Source: Frigoribacterium sp. ACAM 257 (GTDB lineage: Bacteria > Actinomycetota > Actinomycetes > Actinomycetales > Microbacteriaceae). From it: 64,000 nucleotides of DNA. Below, one piece after another: positions 42,743-50,809 of this stretch. Made by a program: the position numbers and the translations under genes. Within the stretch, counting starts at the first letter, position 1; each line of letters begins with the position of its first letter. Location: assembly GCF_007954365.1 (NCBI RefSeq), contig NZ_VOLO01000001.1:1302001-1366000 (forward strand). Direction: 5' to 3'. The notes below the pieces were generated by a model. The model ran no database searches and had not been told where the DNA came from. It saw nothing but the letters and a program-made list of their open reading frames with translations.

Positions 42743-43669
42743 ATGCCCGCCTCCTCGACGTCCGCCTCCCGCGCTCTGCCGCTGACCCTGCGCGGCGTGG
42801 GCCGGCGGTTCGACCGGCCGGTGCTGCAGGGGGTGGACCTCGACGTGGCCGGTGGCGAGATCGTCGCCGTGCTCGGGCCGAGCGGGTGCGGCAAGTCGAC
42901 GCTGCTCCGCCAGCTCGGCGGACTCGACCAGCCCGACACCGGCACCGTCCGGATCGGCGACGAACCCGCCCGCCACGCCGACCAGCGCTGCGCCGTCGCC
43001 TTTCAGGAGCCGCGCCTCCTCCCCTGGCGCACCCTCCGCGACAACGTCGCCCTCGGCCTCCCGAAGCCGAGCAAGAGCACCACCGCCTCCCCCAGGCTCA
43101 CGAAGCCCGAGCGCGACGCCCGCCTCACCGAACTGCTCGATCTCGTCCACCTCGGCCCTGCCGGAGCCCGCCGCCCCCGCGAGGTCAGCGGCGGCATGGC
43201 CCAGCGCGCCAGCCTCGCCCGGGCCCTCGCCCGCCAGCCCGCGGTCCTCCTCCTCGACGAGCCGTTCGGCGCCCTCGACGCCCTCACCCGCCTCCGCATG
43301 CAGGATCTGCTCCTCGACGTCCACGACGCCCTCCCCACCACGGTCGTCCTCGTCACCCACGACGTCGACGAGGCCCTCTACCTCGCCGACCGCATCGTGC
43401 TGCTCGCCGATCTGAGCCAGCAGGCTGCCGACCAGCTCGACACGGCGAGCGCCGACTCGACGCACACCGACACCGCAGGAGGCGCCACCAGCATCCAGCG
43501 CATCGTCACGGTCCCCGGAGCCCGCCGTCGAGACCGCGACGCCCCCGAGCTCGCCGTCCTCCGCCAGGAGCTGCTCGAGGGCCTCGGCGTCCACCGCGTC
43601 CCCGCGGGCCACGCCAGCCACGGCAGCGCCACCGGCCACGCCAGCCTCACCGGCCACGCCAGGGCCTGA
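42743..43669 (+). CDS. ABC transporter ATP-binding protein (SsuB/TauB/NrtD type)
   Basis: The 308-aa ATPase has Walker A GPSGCGKSTLL (about residue 51), Q-loop FQEPRLLPWRTLRDNV, signature VSGGMAQRASLARALARQP, Walker B LLLDEPFGALDALTR and H-loop VTHDVDEALYLADRI. The QEPRLLPW motif is typical of aliphatic sulfonate/nitrate/taurine importers. The C-terminal 50 residues are His/Gly/Ala-rich (GHASHGSATGHASLTGHARA). The stop codon lies in a small palindrome shared with the other ABC operon. Binding protein and permease follow. Confidence 0.92.
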   Translation: MPASSTSASRALPLTLRGVGRRFDRPVLQGVDLDVAGGEIVAVLGPSGCGKSTLLRQLGGLDQPDTGTVRIGDEPARHADQRCAVAFQEPRLLPWRTLRDNVALGLPKPSKSTTASPRLTKPERDARLTELLDLVHLGPAGARRPREVSGGMAQRASLARALARQPAVLLLDEPFGALDALTRLRMQDLLLDVHDALPTTVVLVTHDVDEALYLADRIVLLADLSQQAADQLDTASADSTHTDTAGGATSIQRIVTVPGARRRDRDAPELAVLRQELLEGLGVHRVPAGHASHGSATGHASLTGHARA

Positions 43670-43689
43670 TCCGTCCCGTGACGGATCAG
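43666..43689. repeat. Palindrome CTGATCCGT-N6-ACGGATCAG on the ATPase stop codon
   Basis: Perfect 9-bp arms with a 6-nt loop. It is the same unit as in the DppC-type permease gene at 20729-20793. It could attenuate transcription between the ATPase and the binding-protein gene. Confidence 0.8.
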
Positions 43690-43767
43690 CCACAACGGAC
43701 AACACCTCCCCCGCACCGCACACCTCGAGCACCACGCCATCCCCGACACAGCACCGGAGACGACACC

Positions 43768-44835
43768 ATGACCACCACCCGCACCTCCCCCGCCCGTCGC
43801 AGCCGCGCCTCCTTCGCCGCCCTCGCACTTGGCGCAGCAGCAGCCCTCGCGCTCACCGGCTGCGTCGCCGGCGAGGATGCCCAGGGCGAGCCCGCCGAGG
43901 CCGCGGGCGGCGACGCGAGCGCGTCCAGCGGCGAGTGGAGCACCGACACCCTCGACATCGACTTCGCGACCTACAACCCGCTCAGCCTGATCGTCAAGGA
44001 CCAGGGCTTCATCGAGGACGCCCTCGGCGACGACGTCGCCGTCACCTGGACCCAGTCCGCCGGCTCCAACAAGGCCAACGAGCTGCTGCGTGCCGCAGCC
44101 GTCGACGTCGGCTCCACCGCCGGCTCGGCCGCGCTGCTCGCCCGCTCGAACGGCTCCCCCATCCACACGATCGACATCTACTCGCAGCCCGAGTGGTCGG
44201 CGCTCGTCGTCCCCGGCGACAGCGACATCAGCGACGTCGAAGACCTCAAGGGCAAGACGATCGCGGCGACCAAGGGCACCGACCCCTACTTCTTCCTGCT
44301 GCAGGCGCTCGACGAGGCCGGCCTCAGCGCGAGCGACGTCACCATCGAGAACCTGCAGCACGCCGACGGCCGCGCCGCCCTCGAGAACGGCAGCGTCGAC
44401 GCCTGGTCAGGGCTCGACCCGATCATGGCCGCCAGCGAGGCCGAGTCGGGCACGAAGCTGCTCTACCGCAACGTCGACTTCAACACCTACGGGTTCCTCA
44501 ACGCGACGGAGTCGTTCCTGGCCGAGTCGCCCGACGTCGCCCAGGTCGTCGTCGACTCGTACGAGAAGGCCCGCGCGTGGGCCGAGGAGAACCCCGACGA
44601 GACCGCCACGATCCTCTCGGGAGTCGCGGGCATCGACCCGGCCGTCGCCAGCACCGTGCTCGACCGCACCCACTTCGACGTCGACCCCGTCCCCGGAGCC
44701 GCACAGCAGACCGTGCTGAAGACCGTCGGGCCGATCCTCGTCGAGTCCGGCGACGTTGCCTCGCAGGACGCCGTCGACGACGCCCTCGACACCCTCTTCG
44801 ACGACACCTTCGCCAAGGACGCCGACGCTTCATGA
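43768..44835 (+). CDS. ABC transporter substrate-binding lipoprotein (aliphatic sulfonate/nitrate type)
   Basis: The 355-aa lipoprotein has a signal ending LALTGC (Cys near residue 32), an acidic linker, and the SsuA/TauA fold: FATYNPLSLIVKDQGFIEDAL, WTQSAGSNKANELLRAAAVDVGSTAGSAALLA, VEDLKGKTIAATKGTDPYFFL and ENGSVDAWSGLDPIMA. The SN-x-A-N-ELL pattern resembles binding proteins for sulfonates or other small organic anions. GGAGA 9 nt before the ATG. The stop overlaps the permease start (ATGA). Confidence 0.9.
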   Translation: MTTTRTSPARRSRASFAALALGAAAALALTGCVAGEDAQGEPAEAAGGDASASSGEWSTDTLDIDFATYNPLSLIVKDQGFIEDALGDDVAVTWTQSAGSNKANELLRAAAVDVGSTAGSAALLARSNGSPIHTIDIYSQPEWSALVVPGDSDISDVEDLKGKTIAATKGTDPYFFLLQALDEAGLSASDVTIENLQHADGRAALENGSVDAWSGLDPIMAASEAESGTKLLYRNVDFNTYGFLNATESFLAESPDVAQVVVDSYEKARAWAEENPDETATILSGVAGIDPAVASTVLDRTHFDVDPVPGAAQQTVLKTVGPILVESGDVASQDAVDDALDTLFDDTFAKDADAS

Positions 44836-45734
44836 CCGACGCGTACCCGCTGAGCGGCAACGAGAAGGAGGCGGACGCCCGCCAGGTCGTCGAGCGCAGC
44901 CGCGAGGCGGCCGAGCGCCGCGGTGCCAGCGCGAGCAGCAGCCCGCAGGAGGCGCGGGTCGGCCGGGCCCCCACCTCCCGCGGTCCGCGTCGCGGCCTGG
45001 CACTGCTCGGGGCGATCCTGCCCGCGGCCGTCCTGCTCGCGTGGGTGCTCGCCACCGAGGTCGTCGACGTGCCGAGCTACAACCTCCCCTCGCCGTCGGA
45101 CGTCTGGCTGGCCGGCGTGCAGCTGGCGCAGGCGGGGCTGCTCGGCCAGTACGTCGCGATCTCCGTGCAGCGCGTGCTGATCGGCTTCGCGATCGGGGCC
45201 GGCATCGGCATCGTGCTCGGAGCCGTCGTCGGCCTCTCCCGGGTCGGCGAGGCGCTGCTCGCCCCGTCGATCGCCGCGGTGCGGGCCGTGCCGTCGCTGG
45301 CGTGGGTGCCGCTGCTGATCCTCTACCTCGGCATCGGCGAGGACTCGAAGATCACCCTCATCGCGATCGGCGCCGCGTTCCCCGTCTTCACGACCGTCGC
45401 GGGCAGCCTCCGCCACGTCGACCCCCAGCTGGTGGAGGCGGGCCGCGCCTACGGACTCGGCCCCGTCTCGCTCTTCACGACGGTGCAGCTGCCGGCGGTG
45501 ATCCCGTCGCTCGTCTCGGGCCTGCGTCTCGCGCTCGCCCAGGCGTGGCTGTTCCTGGTCGCGGCGGAGCTGATCGCGTCGTCGATGGGGCTCGGCTTCC
45601 TGCTCACCGACTCGCAGTACAACGGACGCGTCGACCGCATGTTCCTCGCCATCATCCTGCTGGCGCTGCTCGGGACGCTGACGGACTTCGTCCTCAACCT
45701 GCTGCAGCGAGTGCTGTTGCGCCGCTGGCGCTAG
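44832..45734 (+). CDS. ABC transporter permease (SsuC/TauC type)
   Basis: The 300-aa permease has a 60-residue charged cytosolic N terminus, six hydrophobic segments and the EAA loop VEAGRAYGLGPVSLFTTVQLPAVIPSLVSGLRLALAQAW characteristic of the nitrate/sulfonate/taurine permease family. SLAWVPLLILYLGIGEDSKI is also conserved. Completes an ATPase-binding protein-permease importer, likely for a sulfonate or related anion. Confidence 0.92.
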   Translation: MTDAYPLSGNEKEADARQVVERSREAAERRGASASSSPQEARVGRAPTSRGPRRGLALLGAILPAAVLLAWVLATEVVDVPSYNLPSPSDVWLAGVQLAQAGLLGQYVAISVQRVLIGFAIGAGIGIVLGAVVGLSRVGEALLAPSIAAVRAVPSLAWVPLLILYLGIGEDSKITLIAIGAAFPVFTTVAGSLRHVDPQLVEAGRAYGLGPVSLFTTVQLPAVIPSLVSGLRLALAQAWLFLVAAELIASSMGLGFLLTDSQYNGRVDRMFLAIILLALLGTLTDFVLNLLQRVLLRRWR

Positions 45735-45783
45735 CCGCTGCGCGCCTCCTGCCTTTCTGGCCCCGCGCCTCCTGCACCGCAAT

Positions 45784-45839
45784 GCCCCGTTCCGGACATA
45801 ACGTCACCGCACAGCGCGGCATCTTGTCCGGAACGGGGC
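45784..45839. repeat. 56-bp palindrome, GCCCCGTTCCGGAC type
   Basis: Perfect 17-bp arms (ATGCCCCGTTCCGGACA, full extent 45783-45841 with AT/AT ends). It lies between the convergent sulfonate permease and betaine-binding protein genes. Related in sequence to the in-gene element at 18640-18695 and to 47297-47352. Confidence 0.9.
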
Positions 45840-45881
45840 ATCAGGGCGCGCGCGTGCGAATCGCGGGCCAGCCAGCGCCTC

Positions 45882-46820
45882 CTACGCGGTCAGCTCGTCG
45901 ACGTAGTCGCCGTGCTCGGCCATCCACTCGCGCACCAACGGCTCGTAGTCGCTGCCGCTGTTCTCGTTGAAGAGCAGGTTGCAGAGCGAGAGCAGCTCGT
46001 CGTCGCTCATCGAGAAGTCGCGCAGCCAGCCGCCCGCCGTCGCGAACTCGTCGTCGAAGGTGGGACTGCCGAGCGCGTGGATCTCTTCGGCCGCGCCCAT
46101 GGCACCCTCCGGGTCCTCCAGGTCGCGCAGCCCGTAAGCCTCGTAGGCCCAGTGCGGGCGGGCGAGGGTCGCGACGATGTTCTCGCCCGCGGCGTCGGCG
46201 GCCTGCAGCTCGGTCAGCAGCGCGGCGGTCGACGACGTGAGGAACTCCATGTCCTCCAGGCCGTAGGTCGGGATCGCCTGCTCCTCGGTGATCTTCGTCA
46301 GGCCGGCGCCGGGCTCGAGTCCGACGATCCGGTTGCCGAACAGGTCGGCGTTAGCGGCGAGCTCGTCGAGGGAGGTGATCGGTGCGTCGTCGTTGACGAC
46401 GATCGTGTTGCGGGCGTCGGTGTACCAGGGGCCGAGGTCGGTGAGGTCGTCCCCGAACTCGTCGAGGTAGGCGGCGTGCGTGTCGGGCAGCCACGAGTCG
46501 AGCACGAGGTCGTAGTCGCCCGACGCGACACCCGAGTACCCCGGAGCCACGTCGATGTCCGTCAGCGTCACGTCGTAGCCCTCGTCCTCGAGCACGGCGC
46601 TCCACAGCTCGGACGCCGCGATCCCCTCCGGCCAGCCGGCGAACACGGCGATGGTGATCTCGCCCTGGTCTCCGTTGTCGAGGGCAGCCGCGGGAGGGCC
46701 TCCGGGCGTGCAGGCCGTCAGCCCGAGCGAGAGGGCGACGGCGGCGCCGCTCAGGGCCGTGGCGAGTCGGGCGTTCTTCTTCATGCGAGTGGTCTTCTTG
46801 ATGCGAGTGGTCTTATTCAC
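45882..46820 (-). CDS. Glycine betaine/choline-type ABC substrate-binding lipoprotein (OpuAC family), orphan
   Basis: The 312-aa protein has a signal with lipobox LTAC and an OpuAC domain: ITIAVFAGWPEGIAASELWSAVLEDEGYDV, GDYDLVLDSWLPDTHAAYLDEFGDDL and RPHWAYEAYGLRDLEDPEG with the Trp/Tyr residues that cage quaternary amines. No permease or ATPase gene adjoins it, so it must work with a transporter encoded elsewhere. The GTG start is followed by two tandem 18-nt copies encoding KTTRIK/KTTRMK; an ATG at the third copy could also start. It is preceded by a long GC-rich leader. Confidence 0.82.
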   Translation of the reverse strand: MNKTTRIKKTTRMKKNARLATALSGAAVALSLGLTACTPGGPPAAALDNGDQGEITIAVFAGWPEGIAASELWSAVLEDEGYDVTLTDIDVAPGYSGVASGDYDLVLDSWLPDTHAAYLDEFGDDLTDLGPWYTDARNTIVVNDDAPITSLDELAANADLFGNRIVGLEPGAGLTKITEEQAIPTYGLEDMEFLTSSTAALLTELQAADAAGENIVATLARPHWAYEAYGLRDLEDPEGAMGAAEEIHALGSPTFDDEFATAGGWLRDFSMSDDELLSLCNLLFNENSGSDYEPLVREWMAEHGDYVDELTA

Positions 46821-46994
46821 GGTGGGCCTTTCGTCTGCTCGGCACGCGCCGGCACCGAGACGAGGAGGTGCGGTGCACGCGACACGACGACGTCACGGAC
46901 CGCAGGCGGCCGCGTCGGTCGCGGCCGCCGAGACGAGCCGCACGGCTCCGACCGGCGAGCGCGCGTCAGCGCGGCGGTCGGGTGCCCTGGCGGC

Positions 46995-47144
46995 TCAGGA
47001 GCGTGGCGAGACCGCGCCGAAGTGCACGGTGCGACGCGACCAGACGACGCTCGCGCGGCGGACGACGGAGCCGAGGGTGCGGACGCCGGAGGCGGAGGTA
47101 CGGTCGACGGAGGCAGCTGCGGCGCGGGGCGCACACGGTGCCAT
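46995..47144 (-). CDS. Possible 49-aa ORF upstream of the betaine-binding protein gene
   Basis: GGAGG lies 7 nt before the ATG, the best ribosome binding site nearby. The product (MAPCAPRAAAASVDRTSASG, then basic and Val-rich) resembles no family I know. It could be a leader peptide or chance. Confidence 0.3.
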   Translation of the reverse strand: MAPCAPRAAAASVDRTSASGVRTLGSVVRRASVVWSRRTVHFGAVSPRS

Positions 47145-47296
47145 GTCGGATCCTCCGGGCTGCTCGGGCTGGGGCTGGTCGGGGCTGGTCACGTCACGCC
47201 CGACGACAGTCGTCGCAGAGTTCTGTGACGCAGCCACGGTAGTCCCGATCACGCCCGCTGGCGAATGCGACGCCACTCCCGCCTCCTCGCTGCGAT

Positions 47297-47352
47297 GCCC
47301 CGTTCCGGACGAGATCTCGCCGTCCGGCGCGGCATCTCGTCCGGAACGCGGC
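47297..47352. repeat. 56-bp palindrome, GCCCCGTTCCGGAC type (second intergenic copy)
   Basis: Arms pair over 20 bp with one mismatch (TGCCCCGTTCCGGACGAGAT). It shares both ends and GCGCGGCATCT with the copy at 45784. Confidence 0.88.
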
Positions 47353-47449
47353 ACGACGCCCACTGCGGCCCGACTCGACCCGCCTCGCGCACCGCTGCCG
47401 ACTCGAGCTTCCGCACCTCCTGCTCGTCAGCCCGGCCCGCGCCTCCGAT

Positions 47450-47509
47450 GCACCCCGTAGTGGACGATGCACCCCGACACGACGGGGTGCATCGTCCACT
47501 GCAGGGTGC
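47450..47509. repeat. Palindrome, AGTGGACGATGCACCCCG type
   Basis: Perfect 18-bp arms with a 6-nt loop (47459-47500), extended by GCACCC/GGGTGC. It is the intergenic counterpart of the element in the ABC ATPase linker at 18502-18557. Confidence 0.9.
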
Positions 47510-47563
47510 TAGACCGTTGCGCAGCCAGGCGCGCCCCCGTAAGCAGCCGCACAGCAGGCGTAA

Positions 47564-47625
47564 CGAACCGGGTTCCGCTCAGAGAACCGCGTCGCTCCGC
47601 CGTTCTGTGAACGGAACGCGGTTCG
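47564..47625. repeat. Palindrome forming the 3' end of the MATE gene
   Basis: CGAACCGGGTTCCG and CGGAACGCGGTTCG ends, with an inner AGAAC/GTTCT pair; 24-bp arms with three mismatches. It encodes the last residues of the MATE protein and contains its stop codon. Confidence 0.82.
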
Positions 47626-49084
47626 CCGCGACCCCGCGCACGATCGACCCGCGCACCGCGACCCACATCACCACGCCCACGACGAGCACCAGCACCTCGC
47701 TCACCGTGAGCGACCACACGATCCCCGCCAGCCCGAACACCGCGTTGCCGACGAGCACGATCGGGATGAACAGCACTCCCTGCCCCATCGACAGCACGAT
47801 CGCGGGCACGGCCCGACCGGTCGCCTGGAACAGCGACGTCAGCAGCCCGGTGAACCCGTTCGCGACCGCGGCGACGAGCTGTGCCGTGAGGATCGTCACG
47901 CCGATCGCGAGCACAGACGGGTCGGCCGAGAACGCGCCGAACACGGCTTCGCGGAACACGAACACGACCCCGGCGACCACTCCGATCACCAGCGCGACCG
48001 CCACGACGGAGGTGCGGAGCGCGGCCCGCAGACGAGCCCCGTCGCCCTTGCCGAACGAGTACGCGAGCAGCGGGAGCACGCCGAGGGTGATCCCCATCAC
48101 GAGGAACTCCGGCACCTGGGCGATGCGCACCGCGACCCCCATGGCGGCGAGCGCCCCGTCCCCGTAGGCGGCGGCCAGCCGGTTCAGCACCAGCGAGGTC
48201 ACGATGAGGAACGACGCCTGCAGCAGCTCGCTCGCCCCGACCGAGAACACCGGCCCGGTGACGCGCCGCGCCACCGTGACCCAGCGCGGAGCCAGGCTGA
48301 CGTGTTCGCCGTGCCTGCTCAGCCACACCGCGAAGTACGCGACGGCGACGGCGTTCGCGAGCCCGGTCCCGAGCGCGGCGCCGGCCACGCCCCAGTGCAG
48401 CACGAGGATGAACACGACGTCGAGCAGCACGTTGGCGACCGTCGAGATGATCAGGCCGATCATCGTCTGGCGGGCCGCTCCCCCGGCCCGGACGATCTGC
48501 TCGAGGCAGAACGCGGCCGCGAGCACCGGCACGAAGGCGAGCATGACGGCGACGTAGCTCGTCGTCTCGGCTCGGGCAGCCTCGTCGGTGCCGAGCACGG
48601 CGACGAGCTGGGGCAGCAGGAGGAGCCCCACGGCTCCCAGCACCGCCCCCGTGCCGACAGCGCCCCACAGCGCGAACGCCGAGACGTGCTTGATCTCGCC
48701 CGCCTTCGACGGGTCCGTCTCGGACGCGCCGAGCAGCCGCGAGATCAGGGCGCCGCCGCCGACGCCGAACACGCCCCCGACGGCCATGACGAGGCCGAGC
48801 AGCGGGGTGCCGAACGTGACGGCGGCGAGCATCGCGGTGTCGCGCTGTGAGCCGATGAACCCGGCGTTCACGACGTTGTAGAGCGCGCCGACGATCAGCG
48901 CGGCGGCCATCGGCACGCAGAGGTGCACGAGCGCCCGGACGATCGGCGCGGCCGAGAGGTACCAGCGGTCGGTGCCGGGCTCGGGCGAGGAAGGCGGATC
49001 GCTGACGGCGGCGCCGACGACGGCAGTGCTGGCGATGCCGACTGTGGTCGTGGTGGTGGTGGCTGAGGGCTCGACGGAGTCCAT
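47579..49084 (-). CDS. MATE-family multidrug efflux transporter
   Basis: The 501-aa protein has about 12 membrane segments in two homologous halves. LVHLCVPMAAALIVGALYNVVNAGFIG opens the first and GVAVRIAQVPEFLVMGITLGVLPLLAYSFGKGDGARL marks the second, as in the NorM/DinF group. These pumps export cationic drugs using a Na+ or H+ gradient. The ATG at 49084 has GAGGAG upstream. The C-terminal tail NRVPFTERRSDAVL is encoded by a palindromic element and is probably acquired. It follows a MarR gene in the same direction; eight Gs in a row (49141-49148) lie between them. Confidence 0.9.
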   Translation of the reverse strand: MDSVEPSATTTTTTVGIASTAVVGAAVSDPPSSPEPGTDRWYLSAAPIVRALVHLCVPMAAALIVGALYNVVNAGFIGSQRDTAMLAAVTFGTPLLGLVMAVGGVFGVGGGALISRLLGASETDPSKAGEIKHVSAFALWGAVGTGAVLGAVGLLLLPQLVAVLGTDEAARAETTSYVAVMLAFVPVLAAAFCLEQIVRAGGAARQTMIGLIISTVANVLLDVVFILVLHWGVAGAALGTGLANAVAVAYFAVWLSRHGEHVSLAPRWVTVARRVTGPVFSVGASELLQASFLIVTSLVLNRLAAAYGDGALAAMGVAVRIAQVPEFLVMGITLGVLPLLAYSFGKGDGARLRAALRTSVVAVALVIGVVAGVVFVFREAVFGAFSADPSVLAIGVTILTAQLVAAVANGFTGLLTSLFQATGRAVPAIVLSMGQGVLFIPIVLVGNAVFGLAGIVWSLTVSEVLVLVVGVVMWVAVRGSIVRGVAANRVPFTERRSDAVL

Positions 49085-49198
49085 GGCTGCTCCTCTCCGG
49101 GGCAGGCTGGAGCGCGCGCCGACGGACGCCGGCACGGCGAGGGGGGGGTGGAACGGACGGGAGGAGGCGCGGCGCCGCTCAGGACGCCCCGCCGCCGG

Positions 49199-49642
49199 TC
49201 ACCGGCGCGGCGGGGCCAGCTGTGAGGTGATCGTGGTGAGCAGGGCGAGCAGCTGGGCCCGCTCGTCGTCGTCGAGCGGCGCGAGGATGGCGTCGTCGAC
49301 CTCGGCCATCGCCTCGGCGAAGCCCGAGACGAGCTCGGCCCCCGCGGCGGTGGCGTAGACGCGCTTGCGACGTTCGTCGCCGTCCTCGCTGCGTCTCTCG
49401 ACGAGGAGGCGGCGCTCCAGCCCCTGGACGAGGCTCGACACGCTCGCCGCGCTCGTCCGCGTCATCTCGGCGATGTCGCGCTGGATGACCCCGGGGGTCT
49501 GCACGAGGTACCCGAGCACGAACGCCTGCTCGGGAGTGAGGTCGCGACTGCGCACCCAGTCCTCACCGCCCTTGCGCTGGGCCCAGGCGATCCAGCGCAC
49601 GAGTCCGAGCGGGGTGGTGCGCATGTCCTCGGGTTCATCCAT
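49199..49642 (-). CDS. MarR-family transcriptional regulator
   Basis: The 147-aa protein is a typical MarR winged helix dimer: LTPEQAFVLGYLVQTPGVIQRDIAEMTRTSAASVSSLVQGLERRLLVERRSEDGDERRKRVYATAAGAEL. It is directly upstream of the MATE pump gene and is its likely drug-responsive repressor, acting on itself as well through the repeats at 49653-49677. Confidence 0.9.
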   Translation of the reverse strand: MDEPEDMRTTPLGLVRWIAWAQRKGGEDWVRSRDLTPEQAFVLGYLVQTPGVIQRDIAEMTRTSAASVSSLVQGLERRLLVERRSEDGDERRKRVYATAAGAELVSGFAEAMAEVDDAILAPLDDDERAQLLALLTTITSQLAPPRR

Positions 49643-49652
49643 ATTCAGGACT

Positions 49653-49677
49653 CTAACTGTTAGCTATCTAACTGTCA
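49653..49677. promoter_or_regulatory. Candidate MarR operator/promoter
   Basis: AT-rich 25 bp just upstream of the MarR start with TAACTGTTA, TTAGCTATCTAA and a direct repeat of CTAACTGT 15 bp apart. It stands out from its high-GC surroundings and overlaps the end of the upstream membrane-protein gene. Confidence 0.5.
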
Positions 49678-50282
49678 ATGCGCGCCGTCCGCACCGGGCG
49701 CGGGAACGCCGCGCGCATGTGGTCCGTCGTCAGCAGGTCGCCGATGCCGATCATCAGCAACGAGAAGACGATCTGCTCGACGACCATCCAGCCCGGGTAG
49801 AGCCCGGGGATCGTCGCGACGATCAGCGTCACGATCGGGAAGATCCGACTGAACAGCCGCAGCCTCGAGTACGCCCACCAGTAGCCGAGCTGCGCCCGCC
49901 AGGCGAAGACGTAGAGCGACGCCGTGATGAAGAGCACCACGGTCGAGCGGAACCACACGGCCCACGGCACGTGCTCGCCCCGGCTCCACAGCACGGCGGC
50001 GATGAAGATCGCGGTCAGCCCGACGACGGTCTCGCCGAGCAGCAGCCACCGGATGCCCATGAACGCCCGGACCGTCCGCGGGTGCTCCCGCATGTCCTCG
50101 TGGATGACGTGCTCGGCCTGACGCCCCCCGGCGATCCTGTCCAGCCGGAGGCGCCTCCACAGCCGGTCGGCGGAGTCGCTGAGGGCGCTGGTCGCGTCCA
50201 CACCGTCCCGGGGCCCGATCACCCCGCCTCGCACCGTCCGCACCACCCCATCGTGCCCCATCCCGCCAAGCGTTCCCGTCAC
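49668..50282 (-). CDS. Membrane protein of unknown function (ESX-like locus)
   Basis: The 204-aa protein has four hydrophobic segments in the C-terminal two-thirds (FMGIRWLLLGETVVGLTAIFIAAVLW; STVVLFITASLYVFAW; IFPIVTLIVATIPGLYPGW; VEQIVFSLLMIGIGDLL). The GTG start overlaps the stop of the lipoprotein gene (GTGA). Last gene of the hydrolase/ESX-like operon; possibly an immunity or anchoring protein. A start at an internal ATG (MGHDGVV) is possible. Confidence 0.7.
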   Translation of the reverse strand: MTGTLGGMGHDGVVRTVRGGVIGPRDGVDATSALSDSADRLWRRLRLDRIAGGRQAEHVIHEDMREHPRTVRAFMGIRWLLLGETVVGLTAIFIAAVLWSRGEHVPWAVWFRSTVVLFITASLYVFAWRAQLGYWWAYSRLRLFSRIFPIVTLIVATIPGLYPGWMVVEQIVFSLLMIGIGDLLTTDHMRAAFPRPVRTARIDS

Positions 50283-50809
50283 TCGGCCGCGATCTCCCAG
50301 GGGTAGCCGTCCCGCTCCTCGTCGTAGGCGAAGCAGGTCGAGAAAGAGAGGACCTGCACCTTGTCGTCGAACTGCCTGAAGTAGTAGTTGCCGAGCTGGG
50401 CGCTCCTGAGCACCAGGCTGGGATCCCCCGTCGAGGCTTCGGTCAACTCGATCTCGAACTCGCCGGTGCGTGCCCAGCCCGCGCGGACGGCAGCCGCGAC
50501 ATCGCCGAGATCCGGCTGTTCCGTGACCCGGACGACGGTTGAGCTGCCCCAGCTCACGCCTCCCGGCGCACAGTCCATGATGGAGCCGCGGGTCTTCTCC
50601 TCGATCACGACCGTCACCTCGTCCGGCACGAACGACGCGAGCTCGACCTCGATGGCCTTCACGACCTGCTGGACCTCGACCAGCGTCTCCTGCGAGAGCG
50701 GGGGCGTTGCTCGTCGGAGCTCGAGCAGCGGCGTCGCGCACCCGCTGAGCACGATCATGAGGAGAACGACCGCTGCTGCCGTCGCCGCACGGCGGACCTC
50801 GGCGCGCAT
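50279..50809 (-). CDS. Lipoprotein of unknown function (possible immunity/accessory protein)
   Basis: The 176-aa protein has a signal sequence with lipobox VLSGC (Cys near residue 24) and a small alpha/beta domain (TLVEVQQVVKAIEVELASFVP; MDCAPGGVSWGSSTVVRVTEQPD; FDDKVQVLSFSTCFAYD). Small actinobacterial lipoproteins of this kind often lie next to secreted hydrolases or toxins. The ATG overlaps the upstream hydrolase stop by one base. Confidence 0.75.
   Translation of the reverse strand: MRAEVRRAATAAAVVLLMIVLSGCATPLLELRRATPPLSQETLVEVQQVVKAIEVELASFVPDEVTVVIEEKTRGSIMDCAPGGVSWGSSTVVRVTEQPDLGDVAAAVRAGWARTGEFEIELTEASTGDPSLVLRSAQLGNYYFRQFDDKVQVLSFSTCFAYDEERDGYPWEIAAE

Larger units (their letters stand above)
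46821..47578. other. Gene-poor 0.75-kb region with palindromic elements
   Basis: Between the betaine-binding protein gene and the MATE gene (both minus) I see no confident gene. It holds three palindromes at 47297-47352, 47450-47509 and 47564-47625 (the last running into the MATE gene). It also holds a 49-codon ORF with a strong ribosome binding site (46995-47144) and a GC-rich leader of about 175 nt before the binding-protein GTG. Confidence 0.6.

Noticed and set aside
46817-47134. 106-codon minus-strand ORF upstream of the betaine-binding protein
   Set aside because: Pro/Ser/Arg-rich composition, no ribosome binding site, and it overlaps the start of the binding-protein gene in another frame.
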